Below are positions 27,861 to 36,531 of a stretch of 64,000 nucleotides of DNA, one piece after another (the stretch's first letter is position 1; every line of letters starts with the position of its first letter). The stretch comes from Bacteroidales bacterium UBA5382 (GTDB lineage Bacteria; Bacteroidota; Bacteroidia; Bacteroidales; Dysgonomonadaceae). A program made the translations under genes and the position numbers. The stretch is taken from positions 1 to 64,000 of the forward strand of contig DHOU01000013.1 in assembly GCA_002409745.1 (NCBI GenBank). The letters run 5' to 3'. Under the pieces are notes generated by a model. That model searched no databases. It was not told the origin of the DNA and worked only from the letters and a program-made list of their open reading frames with translations.

Positions 27861-29441
27861 ATGAATATCAAATTAATCTATCTTTTTTGTCTTTCATTTT
27901 GCCTGCCACTTTTTGGCGGGGCACAGGAACTGCCTATCGTCCCAAAACCACTGCATGCACAGGTGAAAGGTGGTGATATTGCGTTAAAAAATGGCCTCCG
28001 TATTTATCTTGATCCGGACGCCCAACTGAACAAGCTCTATATTTCGTCTATCTTTTACGAATTGGGTATCCAGACTTCTTTCACATCCAAAAGCGATGCC
28101 GATCTTGTCGTAAAGCTCAACGAAAAAGCATCGCCAAGCAACGAAGGATATCGATTGACGATAGGAAACAAACATAAAAACCGGATCACAGCCGAAGCTT
28201 CAACAAAAAACGGATTATTGTACGCATTGCAATCGCTCCGGCAGATCATAAAGAACGATCAGGGAAAATTCAGCGTCCCTGTTTGTACCATCGAAGACGA
28301 ACCGGCCTTTCCATGGCGGGCATTTATGCTCGACGAAAGCCGCCACTTCCACGGAATGCACGTAGTAAAAGGATTGCTCGATGAAATGGCCCGCCTCAAA
28401 CTGAATATCTTTCACTGGCATCTGGTGGACGACCCGGGATGGCGTATCGAGATAAAACAATATCCGGAGTTGACGACCATCGGATCCAAACGCGACTTTT
28501 CCCATAAACAGGTGGCGGAAGAATGGGATAAGCTATATCCAAATCGCAAAATGTTTTATACTCAGGACGAAATCAGCGAAATTGTACGCTATGCCGCCGA
28601 CAGGGGCATCCAAACCATGCCCGAGATAGAAGTCCCAGGACATGCTTCCGCAGCCATCTATGCCTACCCTTGGCTCGGATCTTCGAGCCGCTCGCAGGGA
28701 TACGGCGTATGGGGCGACTTATACAACGTAACCGATCCGAAAGTGGAGGAATTCCTGCATCATGTGTTGGACGAAGTGATCGCCCTGTTTCCCTCCAAGC
28801 TTGTCCATATCGGGGGAGATGAAGCGAATTATACACACTGGCAGAATAATCCGGAGATCGTTGCTTTTATGAAAGAAAACAATATACCTACATTTTCCGA
28901 CCTGCAGGTATGGTCTATCAACCGTTTCTCCCGCTATTTATCCGCCAAAGGAGTACGGATGATGGGATGGAACGAGATCACGGGCGACAATATCCGCGGG
29001 GAGGAGCACATGCAAGCCAGCCAATCCGAGCAACTGGCTCCCGGAACGATCGTCCACTTTTGGGACGGCGACATCAGTCTCGTGAACAAAGCCATCGAAA
29101 AGGGGTATGACGTGGTCAATTCGAACCGTCACTTCACATACCTTGATTATGGGTACGACCGTATATCGCTTCAGCAGGCTTATTCGTTCGATCCCATCCC
29201 CGAAGGATTGAAAAAAGAAGACGAACCCAAGATTCTGGGATTGGGCTGCCAAATGTGGGGAGAATATACACCGAATACGGCCAGGGTCTATTATCAGACT
29301 TTCCCGAGGATCGCAGCTTATGCCGAAAGCGGATGGACATCCCGCGAGAATAAAGATTACGAGGACTTCATCCATCGATTCCGGAACCTGAAAACTCTTT
29401 GGATGGACAAAGGATTTCTCAAAGATCAACCTCATGAATAA
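27861..29441 (+). CDS. GH20 beta-N-acetylhexosaminidase
   Basis: This 526-residue exported enzyme removes terminal beta-GlcNAc or beta-GalNAc. It has a signal peptide (ends GGAQ), an N-terminal GH20b domain (about 25-145) and a catalytic barrel (about 150-510). Key motifs are MLDESRHFHGMHVVKGLLDE, NIFHWHLVDDPGWRIEI and HIGGDEANYTHW, whose DE pair is the substrate-assisted catalytic pair. QMWGEYT and AESGWTS close the barrel. It is the last gene of the plus-strand cluster, 18 bp after the GH78-like gene. Its presence argues that the target polysaccharide carries beta-HexNAc. Confidence 0.92.
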   Translation: MNIKLIYLFCLSFCLPLFGGAQELPIVPKPLHAQVKGGDIALKNGLRIYLDPDAQLNKLYISSIFYELGIQTSFTSKSDADLVVKLNEKASPSNEGYRLTIGNKHKNRITAEASTKNGLLYALQSLRQIIKNDQGKFSVPVCTIEDEPAFPWRAFMLDESRHFHGMHVVKGLLDEMARLKLNIFHWHLVDDPGWRIEIKQYPELTTIGSKRDFSHKQVAEEWDKLYPNRKMFYTQDEISEIVRYAADRGIQTMPEIEVPGHASAAIYAYPWLGSSSRSQGYGVWGDLYNVTDPKVEEFLHHVLDEVIALFPSKLVHIGGDEANYTHWQNNPEIVAFMKENNIPTFSDLQVWSINRFSRYLSAKGVRMMGWNEITGDNIRGEEHMQASQSEQLAPGTIVHFWDGDISLVNKAIEKGYDVVNSNRHFTYLDYGYDRISLQQAYSFDPIPEGLKKEDEPKILGLGCQMWGEYTPNTARVYYQTFPRIAAYAESGWTSRENKDYEDFIHRFRNLKTLWMDKGFLKDQPHE

Positions 29442-29528
29442 ACGGATAATGATTCGTACCGTCAATTAACCGATGCGAAGCGACTTGCTGACAGTTAGTT
29501 CCCATGCGATATCTTTTTTACGCATATT

Positions 29529-31880
29529 TCATAGCGTATATTTTAATCCCGCCATTATATTCCGGGGCATACCCGCCCATTTATATACATTATTGTACGC
29601 ACCATACCAATAGTCTTTGTCCGCAATGTTTTTTATATTTACACTTAATGTAAGTTTCTGATAACTATACTGTAATCCGGCATCCAGAAGAAAATAAGCG
29701 GGTAACGTAAAATTCTTTTGCAGTGTATTTTGTTTGCTTACAAATGTATATCCGCCCAGAAGGGACAACCCTCTCAAAAAACCTTGTGCAAAACTGTATT
29801 TCAACAATCCGTTGGATGTGTGCCCGGGTGCATTGTTGGCTATGGTTCCTACTTCTTCCGGCACGCGGCTTTTGGTAATTTTAGTCTCGTTGTATGCGTA
29901 AGATGTCGATAGACTGAGATTCGGCAAGATGTTCCCGTTTAGTTCAATTTCTACACCCCTCGAACGATTCTCGCCTTGTTGAACAAACAGGTTGGGATTG
30001 GAAAGATCGTTTGCATTTACGGCGACGTTATCCAATGTAATTTGATAAATGGCAAGCGAAGCCGAAAGCCGGTTTTGGATAATATCCGACTTCAACCCCA
30101 CTTCGAAAAGCTGACTGGTTACAGGCTTAAACTTATCGGTAAATATTTGCAATTCTCCCGCAGCTTCAAAGGGATCAAACCCTTTATTAAAAGTTGCATA
30201 TACGGCAATATTGGATTGAAGAAGGTAAGTTAAGCCGATGCGAGGGAGAAATACATTTTGCTTTATCGCTTCTTCATCATCTTCATCATCTGTGCTGCGG
30301 TAGCATTCATTCCTTATTCCCACTAACAAAATCCACTTGTTCCATTTAATCATATCCTGAAGATAAATACCTTGTGTATAATATCGTTCACCATCCACTT
30401 CCATTGCTTCCGAATCATATTCCGATAATTTGTACCGATCGACGTGCCTTTTTGCATATTGCGGCTGAAGCAGGCTGAACCGGCCTACAATACCCGACCC
30501 ATCGCCAAATCGGTCGGGTATTTCATAGTATTTTTGATTTAAATCCACAGAGGTATGCACAAAATCGTATCCGCCAAGCAGTCGGTGCGAGAAAGGGCCT
30601 GTTTTTATGTCGTATGTAAGAAATGCCGATACGGTATTGGTTGCCGTATTGTATTTCCATGTTGTATAATTCAAATTCACAGAGTCGTTTGACGCATAAC
30701 TTTCAAAACCATGATTCGCCACTTTTTGTCTTGTAAGGTAATTCAAATAGCCTAAATTGAAATGCAAATCGCCGGTTATCTTATATTTGACTGATACCGT
30801 TGAAGCTATATCCGTTTCCTTTAAATAATCCCCGGGTTGACTCAGGTTTAGTTTTTTCGAGGTCGCTTTCAAGTCATCGTTGTCCGTTAGGCCGGGTTGC
30901 CCCCGATCTAAAACGCCATCGACAGCCGATATTGAAAAATCGGCGTTCACTTCCAATTTATCATTTGGGAAAAAGCTGAAAGAAGGAGCTATTTGCCATG
31001 ATTTGCCATCCGATTGATACCGGAATGATTTGTTTTGGTCATATCCTGCATTCAAACGCCCTAAGAATTTATTCTTATTATCCAAAGCGCCTGTAATACC
31101 GCCTTGTATGCGAAAATGCTCCCACGAACCGGCAAATAATTCGATATCGGCAACCGTATTCTTCAAGGGTTTTTTGGTGATCATGTTAATTGTGCCGCCC
31201 GGGTCGCCGTTTCCATACAAGGTGGAAGATGGGCCTTTCAGGATTTCTATTTTTCCAATATTTAAAAGCAGCGGATTTGTATAAGTCGTGTTATATCCTC
31301 TCAAACCGTTTATGAGCCGGGCATTTTCGGCCCTGAATCCACGTATGGTATACTCGTCATAACCCGAATATTGACTTACACCGGCTACATTATCAACAGC
31401 ATCTTTCAGATTGATAATCATTTTGTCACTTAACAACGCACTATTTACCGTAGATATGGCTTGCGGTACCTGGAGCGAGTAAGCTTCCACTTTTGTGCCC
31501 AGTGTAGAATAGTCGGTTTCGTAAGACGGATGCCCGACAACCCGCACTTCTTTTAGTTGTTTAAATAATTTTCCTATCAGTATTTCTCCCACATTCAATG
31601 TATTATTGATTGGAATTTCGACTATCTGTTCATGTATTTTGTCGGCAGATGAAACCACCAGGGTATCTGCGCCCGACCGGATGTTGTAAAAGGCGAAAAA
31701 TCCTTCGGCATCCGTTGTCGTATTTTTTGAAGCTTTCAACAACGAAACTTTCAATCCCTCAACCGGCTGCAAATCGTCACTCATCACTCTTCCGGAGATA
31801 TTTCCCCTGGCATTTTGCGCCGTCAAGTATATCGGCATCAAACAAAACAGAATAATCTGCAAAATGAATTTCATTTTCAT
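29529..31880 (-). CDS. TonB-dependent siderophore-type receptor
   Basis: This 783-residue outer-membrane receptor has a signal peptide (ends LTAQ), a carboxypeptidase-regulatory-like domain (about 25-105), a plug (about 120-260) and a beta-barrel ending in an aromatic-rich strand (MAGLKYTL). The plug motifs IEILKGPSSTLYGNGDPGG and INMITKKPLK match the siderophore-receptor subgroup (FhuA/FpvA type). Its start lies 2 bp after the stop of the receptor at 31883-33964, so the two form one operon on the minus strand. The ligand is unknown; iron-siderophore is the default guess. Confidence 0.88.
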   Translation of the reverse strand: MKMKFILQIILFCLMPIYLTAQNARGNISGRVMSDDLQPVEGLKVSLLKASKNTTTDAEGFFAFYNIRSGADTLVVSSADKIHEQIVEIPINNTLNVGEILIGKLFKQLKEVRVVGHPSYETDYSTLGTKVEAYSLQVPQAISTVNSALLSDKMIINLKDAVDNVAGVSQYSGYDEYTIRGFRAENARLINGLRGYNTTYTNPLLLNIGKIEILKGPSSTLYGNGDPGGTINMITKKPLKNTVADIELFAGSWEHFRIQGGITGALDNKNKFLGRLNAGYDQNKSFRYQSDGKSWQIAPSFSFFPNDKLEVNADFSISAVDGVLDRGQPGLTDNDDLKATSKKLNLSQPGDYLKETDIASTVSVKYKITGDLHFNLGYLNYLTRQKVANHGFESYASNDSVNLNYTTWKYNTATNTVSAFLTYDIKTGPFSHRLLGGYDFVHTSVDLNQKYYEIPDRFGDGSGIVGRFSLLQPQYAKRHVDRYKLSEYDSEAMEVDGERYYTQGIYLQDMIKWNKWILLVGIRNECYRSTDDEDDEEAIKQNVFLPRIGLTYLLQSNIAVYATFNKGFDPFEAAGELQIFTDKFKPVTSQLFEVGLKSDIIQNRLSASLAIYQITLDNVAVNANDLSNPNLFVQQGENRSRGVEIELNGNILPNLSLSTSYAYNETKITKSRVPEEVGTIANNAPGHTSNGLLKYSFAQGFLRGLSLLGGYTFVSKQNTLQKNFTLPAYFLLDAGLQYSYQKLTLSVNIKNIADKDYWYGAYNNVYKWAGMPRNIMAGLKYTL

Positions 31881-31882
31881 TT

Positions 31883-33964
31883 TTAAATATTTATTTTTAG
31901 GCCTATATAATAGTTTCGTGTGGGCGCAGCATTATAATATCTTCCTCCATAAGCATTTATATCATTACCCAGACTGTACTTTCGATTTAGCAGATTATCT
32001 ATTCCTCCATAAATTTCGAGGCTATTCATCTTCCGCATCCAAAAGGTTTTACTTCCCCTTACTTGCAATAAATGATACGCTTTGCTAAACAGGGTGTTTG
32101 CGTCATCGAGCGGCGTTTTATCGTTAAATGTGTATTGTGCTGAAAAATGGAATGAAGATTTTAATTGAATCGCCAAACTGTTGGTGAGCACATGACGCGG
32201 GATGCCGGGGACGTTGTTTCCCGAATAATCTCCGTCTTCTGTCCGGTAATCTTTGTATTTGTAATGAGAGTAGGTGTAGGCCCCGCTCCATTTCACATTC
32301 TCAATAAAAGGAACGGGGAGTGAAAATAAACAGGAGTAAGAAATTTCAGCTCCTGTTTGGTCTGTCTTTCCAGAATTAACGAAGAAAGACGTTCCGTTTT
32401 CGTCTATCTGTGTAACAATACCATCTCGCATTTTAGTTGAATAGGCAGAAGCATCAATAATCAGGGCATTGTTAAAAGCAAATAATCTTGCCCCGATCTC
32501 CCTGTTCCAGCCATATTCGGCCTTTAGGGAACTATATATTTTATTGTTTGCCGGCCTTACCTCGGCGGTTGTGGGAGGAGAGTATCCTTTGCTTAAGGTA
32601 AAACGGAACAGCAACAAATCGTTTAACCTATAGTTGCAGGCAAAATGAGGCATCGCCACCGGTTTAAAATTGTTTTTGATATGGGTCGTATCTTTAAAGT
32701 GATAGCTGTAATAATTGTAGGACAGGGCCGCCTCGAATATAATACGGTGCTTCCATTCAACCCGGCCTTTTACGAACCAAAAATATTGGGTTGTGAGTAT
32801 ATCGCTATATGCCTGCAGGTTTCCGGCTATTCCGGCTTTGTTATCGAAATTATGAATATCCGATGATAATCTTTGCCACTCCATGCCGGCGTTGGTTGAC
32901 CATCTTAATTTTTCACTTATCGTATCGGCGTTTTTTAATGTAAAGTAAGAGCGGAATCCCCAATTGTCCTCTTTTCGTTTTTCGTAATTTGTTATGGCCC
33001 TATTCGTATAATCAACAAAATTACCCCATGCCGACGAAGTGTTGGAGAGCATCGAATTAACGGCGATTTTATTTCTTAAACCGACGAAATACATTACATT
33101 GTGCGAACCGGTCTTTTGTTCTTGCGCTCCCGGAAGCCGGGATGTTGCCGGCCTGGCTTGTTCCGGGTTCTCATTAAACTGTTCAAGCGTTAAACCTCCC
33201 GGAGTGCGGTATGAAATATCGGAGAAGAAAGCGTATATATCTAAAAAGCTTTTTTTTGAATAATTCCAATTGTCTGACAGTTGACTGAAAAATTTATTAT
33301 TTTGCGTATTCTGGCGGTAACCGTCGCTTCTCTGCCATGATTGTTTGAGCGATATAAAATGATTCCCGGCATTTCCGGAAACGGACAAATTATCCCCAAC
33401 GGTTCCAAAAGAGCCTGCATAGGTGTTGAGCTGTGTTTTATCGTTATTTTCGACATCGCTTTTTAAGAAGACAACTCCGCCCGAATTTGCTCCGAATAAA
33501 CTACCGTCGGGGCCTTTTAATACTTCTATGCCTTGGAGATCATTCATGTTTAATGCATTCAGATAGGTATTTCCTCCGGCGTCGGTAAAGGGGAATTCGT
33601 TGTAATACACCTTAACATTGCGAACGCCATAAGGAGAACGCACCAAACTGTTTCGTATCGACAAACGATAACTTCCCGGAGACCGTTCTTCCATGCGTAT
33701 GCCGGGTAACGTATTGAATGCGCCAACCATCGAGGATGGGGCTTGCATTTCGATTTGCGTAGTGGTGAGTAGACTAACGGATGCCGGCGTTTCCCAATAT
33801 AATTGTCTGTCCAAATAACCTGTGACTTGGATTTCGGGTAAAATTGAAATAAGCGTATCTGTTCTTACATCTGTGCTATCGACGGACATTTGTTGCGCTT
33901 TTAAATGAGGAATAAAAAGCAATAAAATAAAAATGGTTATATCGGAATATTTATTCAAAATCAT
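31883..33964 (-). CDS. TonB-dependent receptor resembling PqqU/YncD
   Basis: I choose the start at 33964 (693 residues, beginning MILNKYSDITIFILLLF with a signal ending LKAQ); an upstream Met at 34012 would add 16 residues and spoil the signal. The plug has TPASVSLLTTTQIE, LPGIRMEERSPG and IEVLKGPDGSLFGANSGGV. Several stretches resemble E. coli YncD, now called PqqU, the receptor for pyrroloquinoline quinone: YRTPGGLTLEQFNENPEQAR against DDPGGLTKAEWKANPQQA, and a C-terminus GRYYNAAPTRNYYIGL against GRYYEPSPGRNYGVGM. This comparison is from memory. The next gene upstream of it encodes a PQQ-dependent dehydrogenase. A FecA-like ligand is the alternative. Confidence 0.82.
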   Translation of the reverse strand: MILNKYSDITIFILLLFIPHLKAQQMSVDSTDVRTDTLISILPEIQVTGYLDRQLYWETPASVSLLTTTQIEMQAPSSMVGAFNTLPGIRMEERSPGSYRLSIRNSLVRSPYGVRNVKVYYNEFPFTDAGGNTYLNALNMNDLQGIEVLKGPDGSLFGANSGGVVFLKSDVENNDKTQLNTYAGSFGTVGDNLSVSGNAGNHFISLKQSWQRSDGYRQNTQNNKFFSQLSDNWNYSKKSFLDIYAFFSDISYRTPGGLTLEQFNENPEQARPATSRLPGAQEQKTGSHNVMYFVGLRNKIAVNSMLSNTSSAWGNFVDYTNRAITNYEKRKEDNWGFRSYFTLKNADTISEKLRWSTNAGMEWQRLSSDIHNFDNKAGIAGNLQAYSDILTTQYFWFVKGRVEWKHRIIFEAALSYNYYSYHFKDTTHIKNNFKPVAMPHFACNYRLNDLLLFRFTLSKGYSPPTTAEVRPANNKIYSSLKAEYGWNREIGARLFAFNNALIIDASAYSTKMRDGIVTQIDENGTSFFVNSGKTDQTGAEISYSCLFSLPVPFIENVKWSGAYTYSHYKYKDYRTEDGDYSGNNVPGIPRHVLTNSLAIQLKSSFHFSAQYTFNDKTPLDDANTLFSKAYHLLQVRGSKTFWMRKMNSLEIYGGIDNLLNRKYSLGNDINAYGGRYYNAAPTRNYYIGLKINI

Positions 33965-34186
33965 TTTTCCCTTGTAAATATTTCTTGTTTGGATGTCTAA
34001 ACGTTTTTGCACTCTTTTACCATACCCTTGTCCGATACTGAAATTTAGGCATCCGGTAAGTTAAATTTCGGTACGATTAAAGAAGATGGTCCATATGAAA
34101 CAATTGAACCACCTTCTTCTAAATATTGTCTTTTGCCGAAAAAAAAATCAGACAGGCTAATTTACCACCGGTGTGTCAAGCACCGA

Positions 34187-35788
34187 TCAATTCAAGGCAA
34201 AAATAAACATCTTACAAACTTTGGCCGTCGATTTCCAAAGGTCGGATTTCATACCGCCCGTAACAGCTAAATATTGCTTGCCGTTTACCAAGTAAGTTAT
34301 CACCCCACCGCCATTAATAAGCCCGGTGTTTGTTTGCCAAAGGATTTTACCGTTTTCGGCATCGAAGGCATAAATGTCGCCGTTCATGGAAGAGGTAAAT
34401 AACAGACCGCTTGCAGTCGGCGTTACGCCCGAAAGCACAGGTCCCGGAGAATGATATTCCCATTTCAGACTGCCGTCCTTAGCATTAAACGCTTTCAGCC
34501 ATCCTTTTGCCTCGGAGGCATCGTCCCAAACTATAGAGTCGGGTCCGAACCATGTAGCTCCCGGCGCAGGAATATTTGTTATCGCTTTTTCATATGGAGG
34601 TAACTTAACCTTCAGTCCCCAATCAGTCGTTCCGGTATAAATCACATCCAATAGAGGGTTATAAGCCGGACCATTCCATTCACTTCCGCCCAGATATCCG
34701 GGTTTGAAATAAGTTAAAACTTCACGAGACAAACTTACATCCGTGTTGATGCGTGTAGTAGTAGGGACTTCATATATTAAAGGTAATGTTCCGGCAGGGT
34801 CGGCAGCAGAAGCCGCATCAACAGCCGAACGGTCCAAGACGGACAATAAACCGTTTTTATTGGCAGAGGCAACGATCTTACGACCCTCTTTTGTATTTAT
34901 TATTACCGGAGGAGCCGAAACGTCCCAATCATGAATATCATTTCTAACTAATTGTTTGTATCCAAGAAGCTTTCCCGTTTTAGTATCCAATGCTATCAAA
35001 TAGTTAAAAAACTTACGGTCTTCGCCTCTGATTTCAATATCCATATCCGGCGCCGGATTGCCGCTCGGGACATACAATACCCCTTTTTCGGTATCCAAAC
35101 CGAATGATGTCCAATAGCCGCCTCCGGTTACAGGAAGTCCGGTAGATGTTTTTGGATTTTCTTTGTAATCCGGAACGGAGCAGAACGTCCATACCGTTTT
35201 TCCTGTTTTAGCATCCAACGCATAAACATAACCGACCACTCCCACTTGATCACCGCCGGCTATCCCGACAAAAATCAAATTATTCCAAACCAAAGGAGCC
35301 ATTGGAATAGCCGCTCCCGGTGTACCCGAACCTAAATCCGTTTCCCACAAAATTTTTCCGTCTTTGGCATCCATTGCAAAAAAATGTGCATCAGACGAAC
35401 CGCGAAACAGTTTTCCGTCTAAATAGGCAACGCCTCTGTTTGCACCATATCCGCGCGTCTTCGTGTTCGAGCGCACCTTTTTCCACAATAATTTGCCTGT
35501 AGCCGCATTGATGGCATACGTTACCGTGTCGGAAGTAAAATACATCTTACCGTCCAAGACGACCGGTCCCGTTTGAAACGAATTAATATCCGATGCCAAA
35601 TCAAAAGTGGCAACCAACTTCAATTTGCTTACATTCTCTTTGGTAAACTGTGTAAGCGGTGAAAAACGATCTCCCGCCAACGTACGATTATAGTTGGGCC
35701 AATCGCTTTCCCTTACTTGCTGGGCTTTTATCTGAAGCGACGAAAAAGCCACCAAAATGCTTAAAATAATTACTTTTTTCATTTTCAT
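34187..35788 (-). CDS. PQQ-dependent dehydrogenase (periplasmic quinoprotein)
   Basis: This 533-residue protein has a signal peptide (ends QIKAQ) and an eight-bladed beta-propeller of the quinoprotein dehydrogenase type. The opening block is WPNYNRTLAGDRFSPL. GNPAP (about residue 243) supplies the metal-binding Asn, and NDIHDWDVSAPPVI (about 283-296) aligns with the HDLWDYD-type block whose first Asp is catalytic. The DxD spacing is shared with sugar dehydrogenases and with lanthanide-dependent XoxF enzymes, so it does not prove the metal. The enzyme oxidises an alcohol or sugar in the periplasm; substrate unknown. No haem domain or PQQ synthesis genes are seen. The PqqU-like receptor 222 bp downstream could supply PQQ. 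Confidence 0.82.
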   Translation of the reverse strand: MKMKKVIILSILVAFSSLQIKAQQVRESDWPNYNRTLAGDRFSPLTQFTKENVSKLKLVATFDLASDINSFQTGPVVLDGKMYFTSDTVTYAINAATGKLLWKKVRSNTKTRGYGANRGVAYLDGKLFRGSSDAHFFAMDAKDGKILWETDLGSGTPGAAIPMAPLVWNNLIFVGIAGGDQVGVVGYVYALDAKTGKTVWTFCSVPDYKENPKTSTGLPVTGGGYWTSFGLDTEKGVLYVPSGNPAPDMDIEIRGEDRKFFNYLIALDTKTGKLLGYKQLVRNDIHDWDVSAPPVIINTKEGRKIVASANKNGLLSVLDRSAVDAASAADPAGTLPLIYEVPTTTRINTDVSLSREVLTYFKPGYLGGSEWNGPAYNPLLDVIYTGTTDWGLKVKLPPYEKAITNIPAPGATWFGPDSIVWDDASEAKGWLKAFNAKDGSLKWEYHSPGPVLSGVTPTASGLLFTSSMNGDIYAFDAENGKILWQTNTGLINGGGVITYLVNGKQYLAVTGGMKSDLWKSTAKVCKMFIFALN

Positions 35789-36134
35789 ATGCTTTAAAAT
35801 ACATGTATGATAATCGGTGCTTTCGCATCATTTAATCACTTTTCGGAAGAGATCTTAAAAATATAAGAAAAATATCGTTACAAAGGTAAGGGTTCTATTG
35901 GGAAAAGAAGAAGATAAAAATATAAAGTATACTAACTATTATTAATATACTTGTCTAATTATTTTTTTATACAGGTTATTCATTGGCTTTTTCGATGCAA
36001 ACAAGTTTAACGGATATAGAAAACTCATTATCAATCAGAATCTATTTTTCATAAAACGAAAGGTTACATAACCAAACAATGAGGGAAAAGAATAAATATG
36101 TGCCGTCAGAAATAATTTTATCCATCATTTTTGG
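35789..36134. other. Intergenic leader region of the PQQ dehydrogenase gene
   Basis: This AT-rich stretch holds no gene. On the minus strand a -7 box reads TACCTTTG (35881-35888), 93 bases upstream of the dehydrogenase start. Farther upstream lies an inverted repeat AAGTATA / TATACTT (35925-35931 and 35946-35952, 14-bp spacer) that could bind a regulator. Nothing else stands out. Confidence 0.5.
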
Positions 36135-36531
36135 ATTTATTTTCTAAATTCGATAATATCTTATCAAGTCGATCGTATATATTCAATCGCCAACCTCATT
36201 TATTTACAAGCCACATTCGTTTATCCTTTCGACAGTCGCATTTATTTGCCTGCCGATTGAATTTATTTTTTGAAAGTAGGATATATTCGAAAGCCGTTCG
36301 CGTTTATTTAAATGCCAGTCCGATTTATTTGGCCGCGATTCTTATTTGTTTTACATTCTGAATTGTTTTTCGACATTCATCGGCATTTCTTCATCGGTCA
36401 TCAGTATTTATTTCATCGCCGGAAGCACTTGTTTTGCCCGCGACAGAATTTCTTTAGCCGCCGACATCATTTATTGGATATTCAACGGCTTTTACCATTC
36501 CGAACCCGATACTGTTTTTCACGCCAAGGCC
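36135..36531. repeat. About 19-unit degenerate array with a strict 21-bp period
   Basis: Units start at 36135, 36156, 36177, 36198, 36219, 36240, 36261, 36281, 36302, 36323, 36344, 36365, 36385, 36406, 36427, 36448, 36469, 36490 and 36511. The step is 21 bp except two 20-bp steps. The plus-strand consensus is ATTTATTT, four variable bases, GCC, six variable bases; six units have a perfect ATTTATTT and several have GCC at offset 12. Read on the plus strand the unit is seven codons, consensus I-Y-L/F-x-A-x-x, but two TGA stops and two frame slips interrupt it. The last three units overlap the 3' end of cas6. It may be a decayed peptide-repeat gene, a phased protein-binding array (21 bp is two helical turns), or another element. 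Confidence 0.8.

Noticed and set aside
29442..29528. Bidirectional terminator between GH20 and the siderophore receptor gene
   Set aside because: No stable inverted repeat could be found in this convergent gap.
34141..34186. CGGTG / CACCG pair as terminator of the PQQ dehydrogenase gene
   Set aside because: Only five base pairs with a T-run too far away on the minus strand to be convincing.
34187..35788. BamB-like assembly factor
   Set aside because: GNPAP and the HDWD block belong to PQQ dehydrogenases, and BamB is shorter and a lipoprotein.
36135..36531. A CRISPR array next to cas6
   Set aside because: Units are 21 bp with an 8-bp diverged core; no 25-37-bp identical repeats and no unique spacers of normal length.
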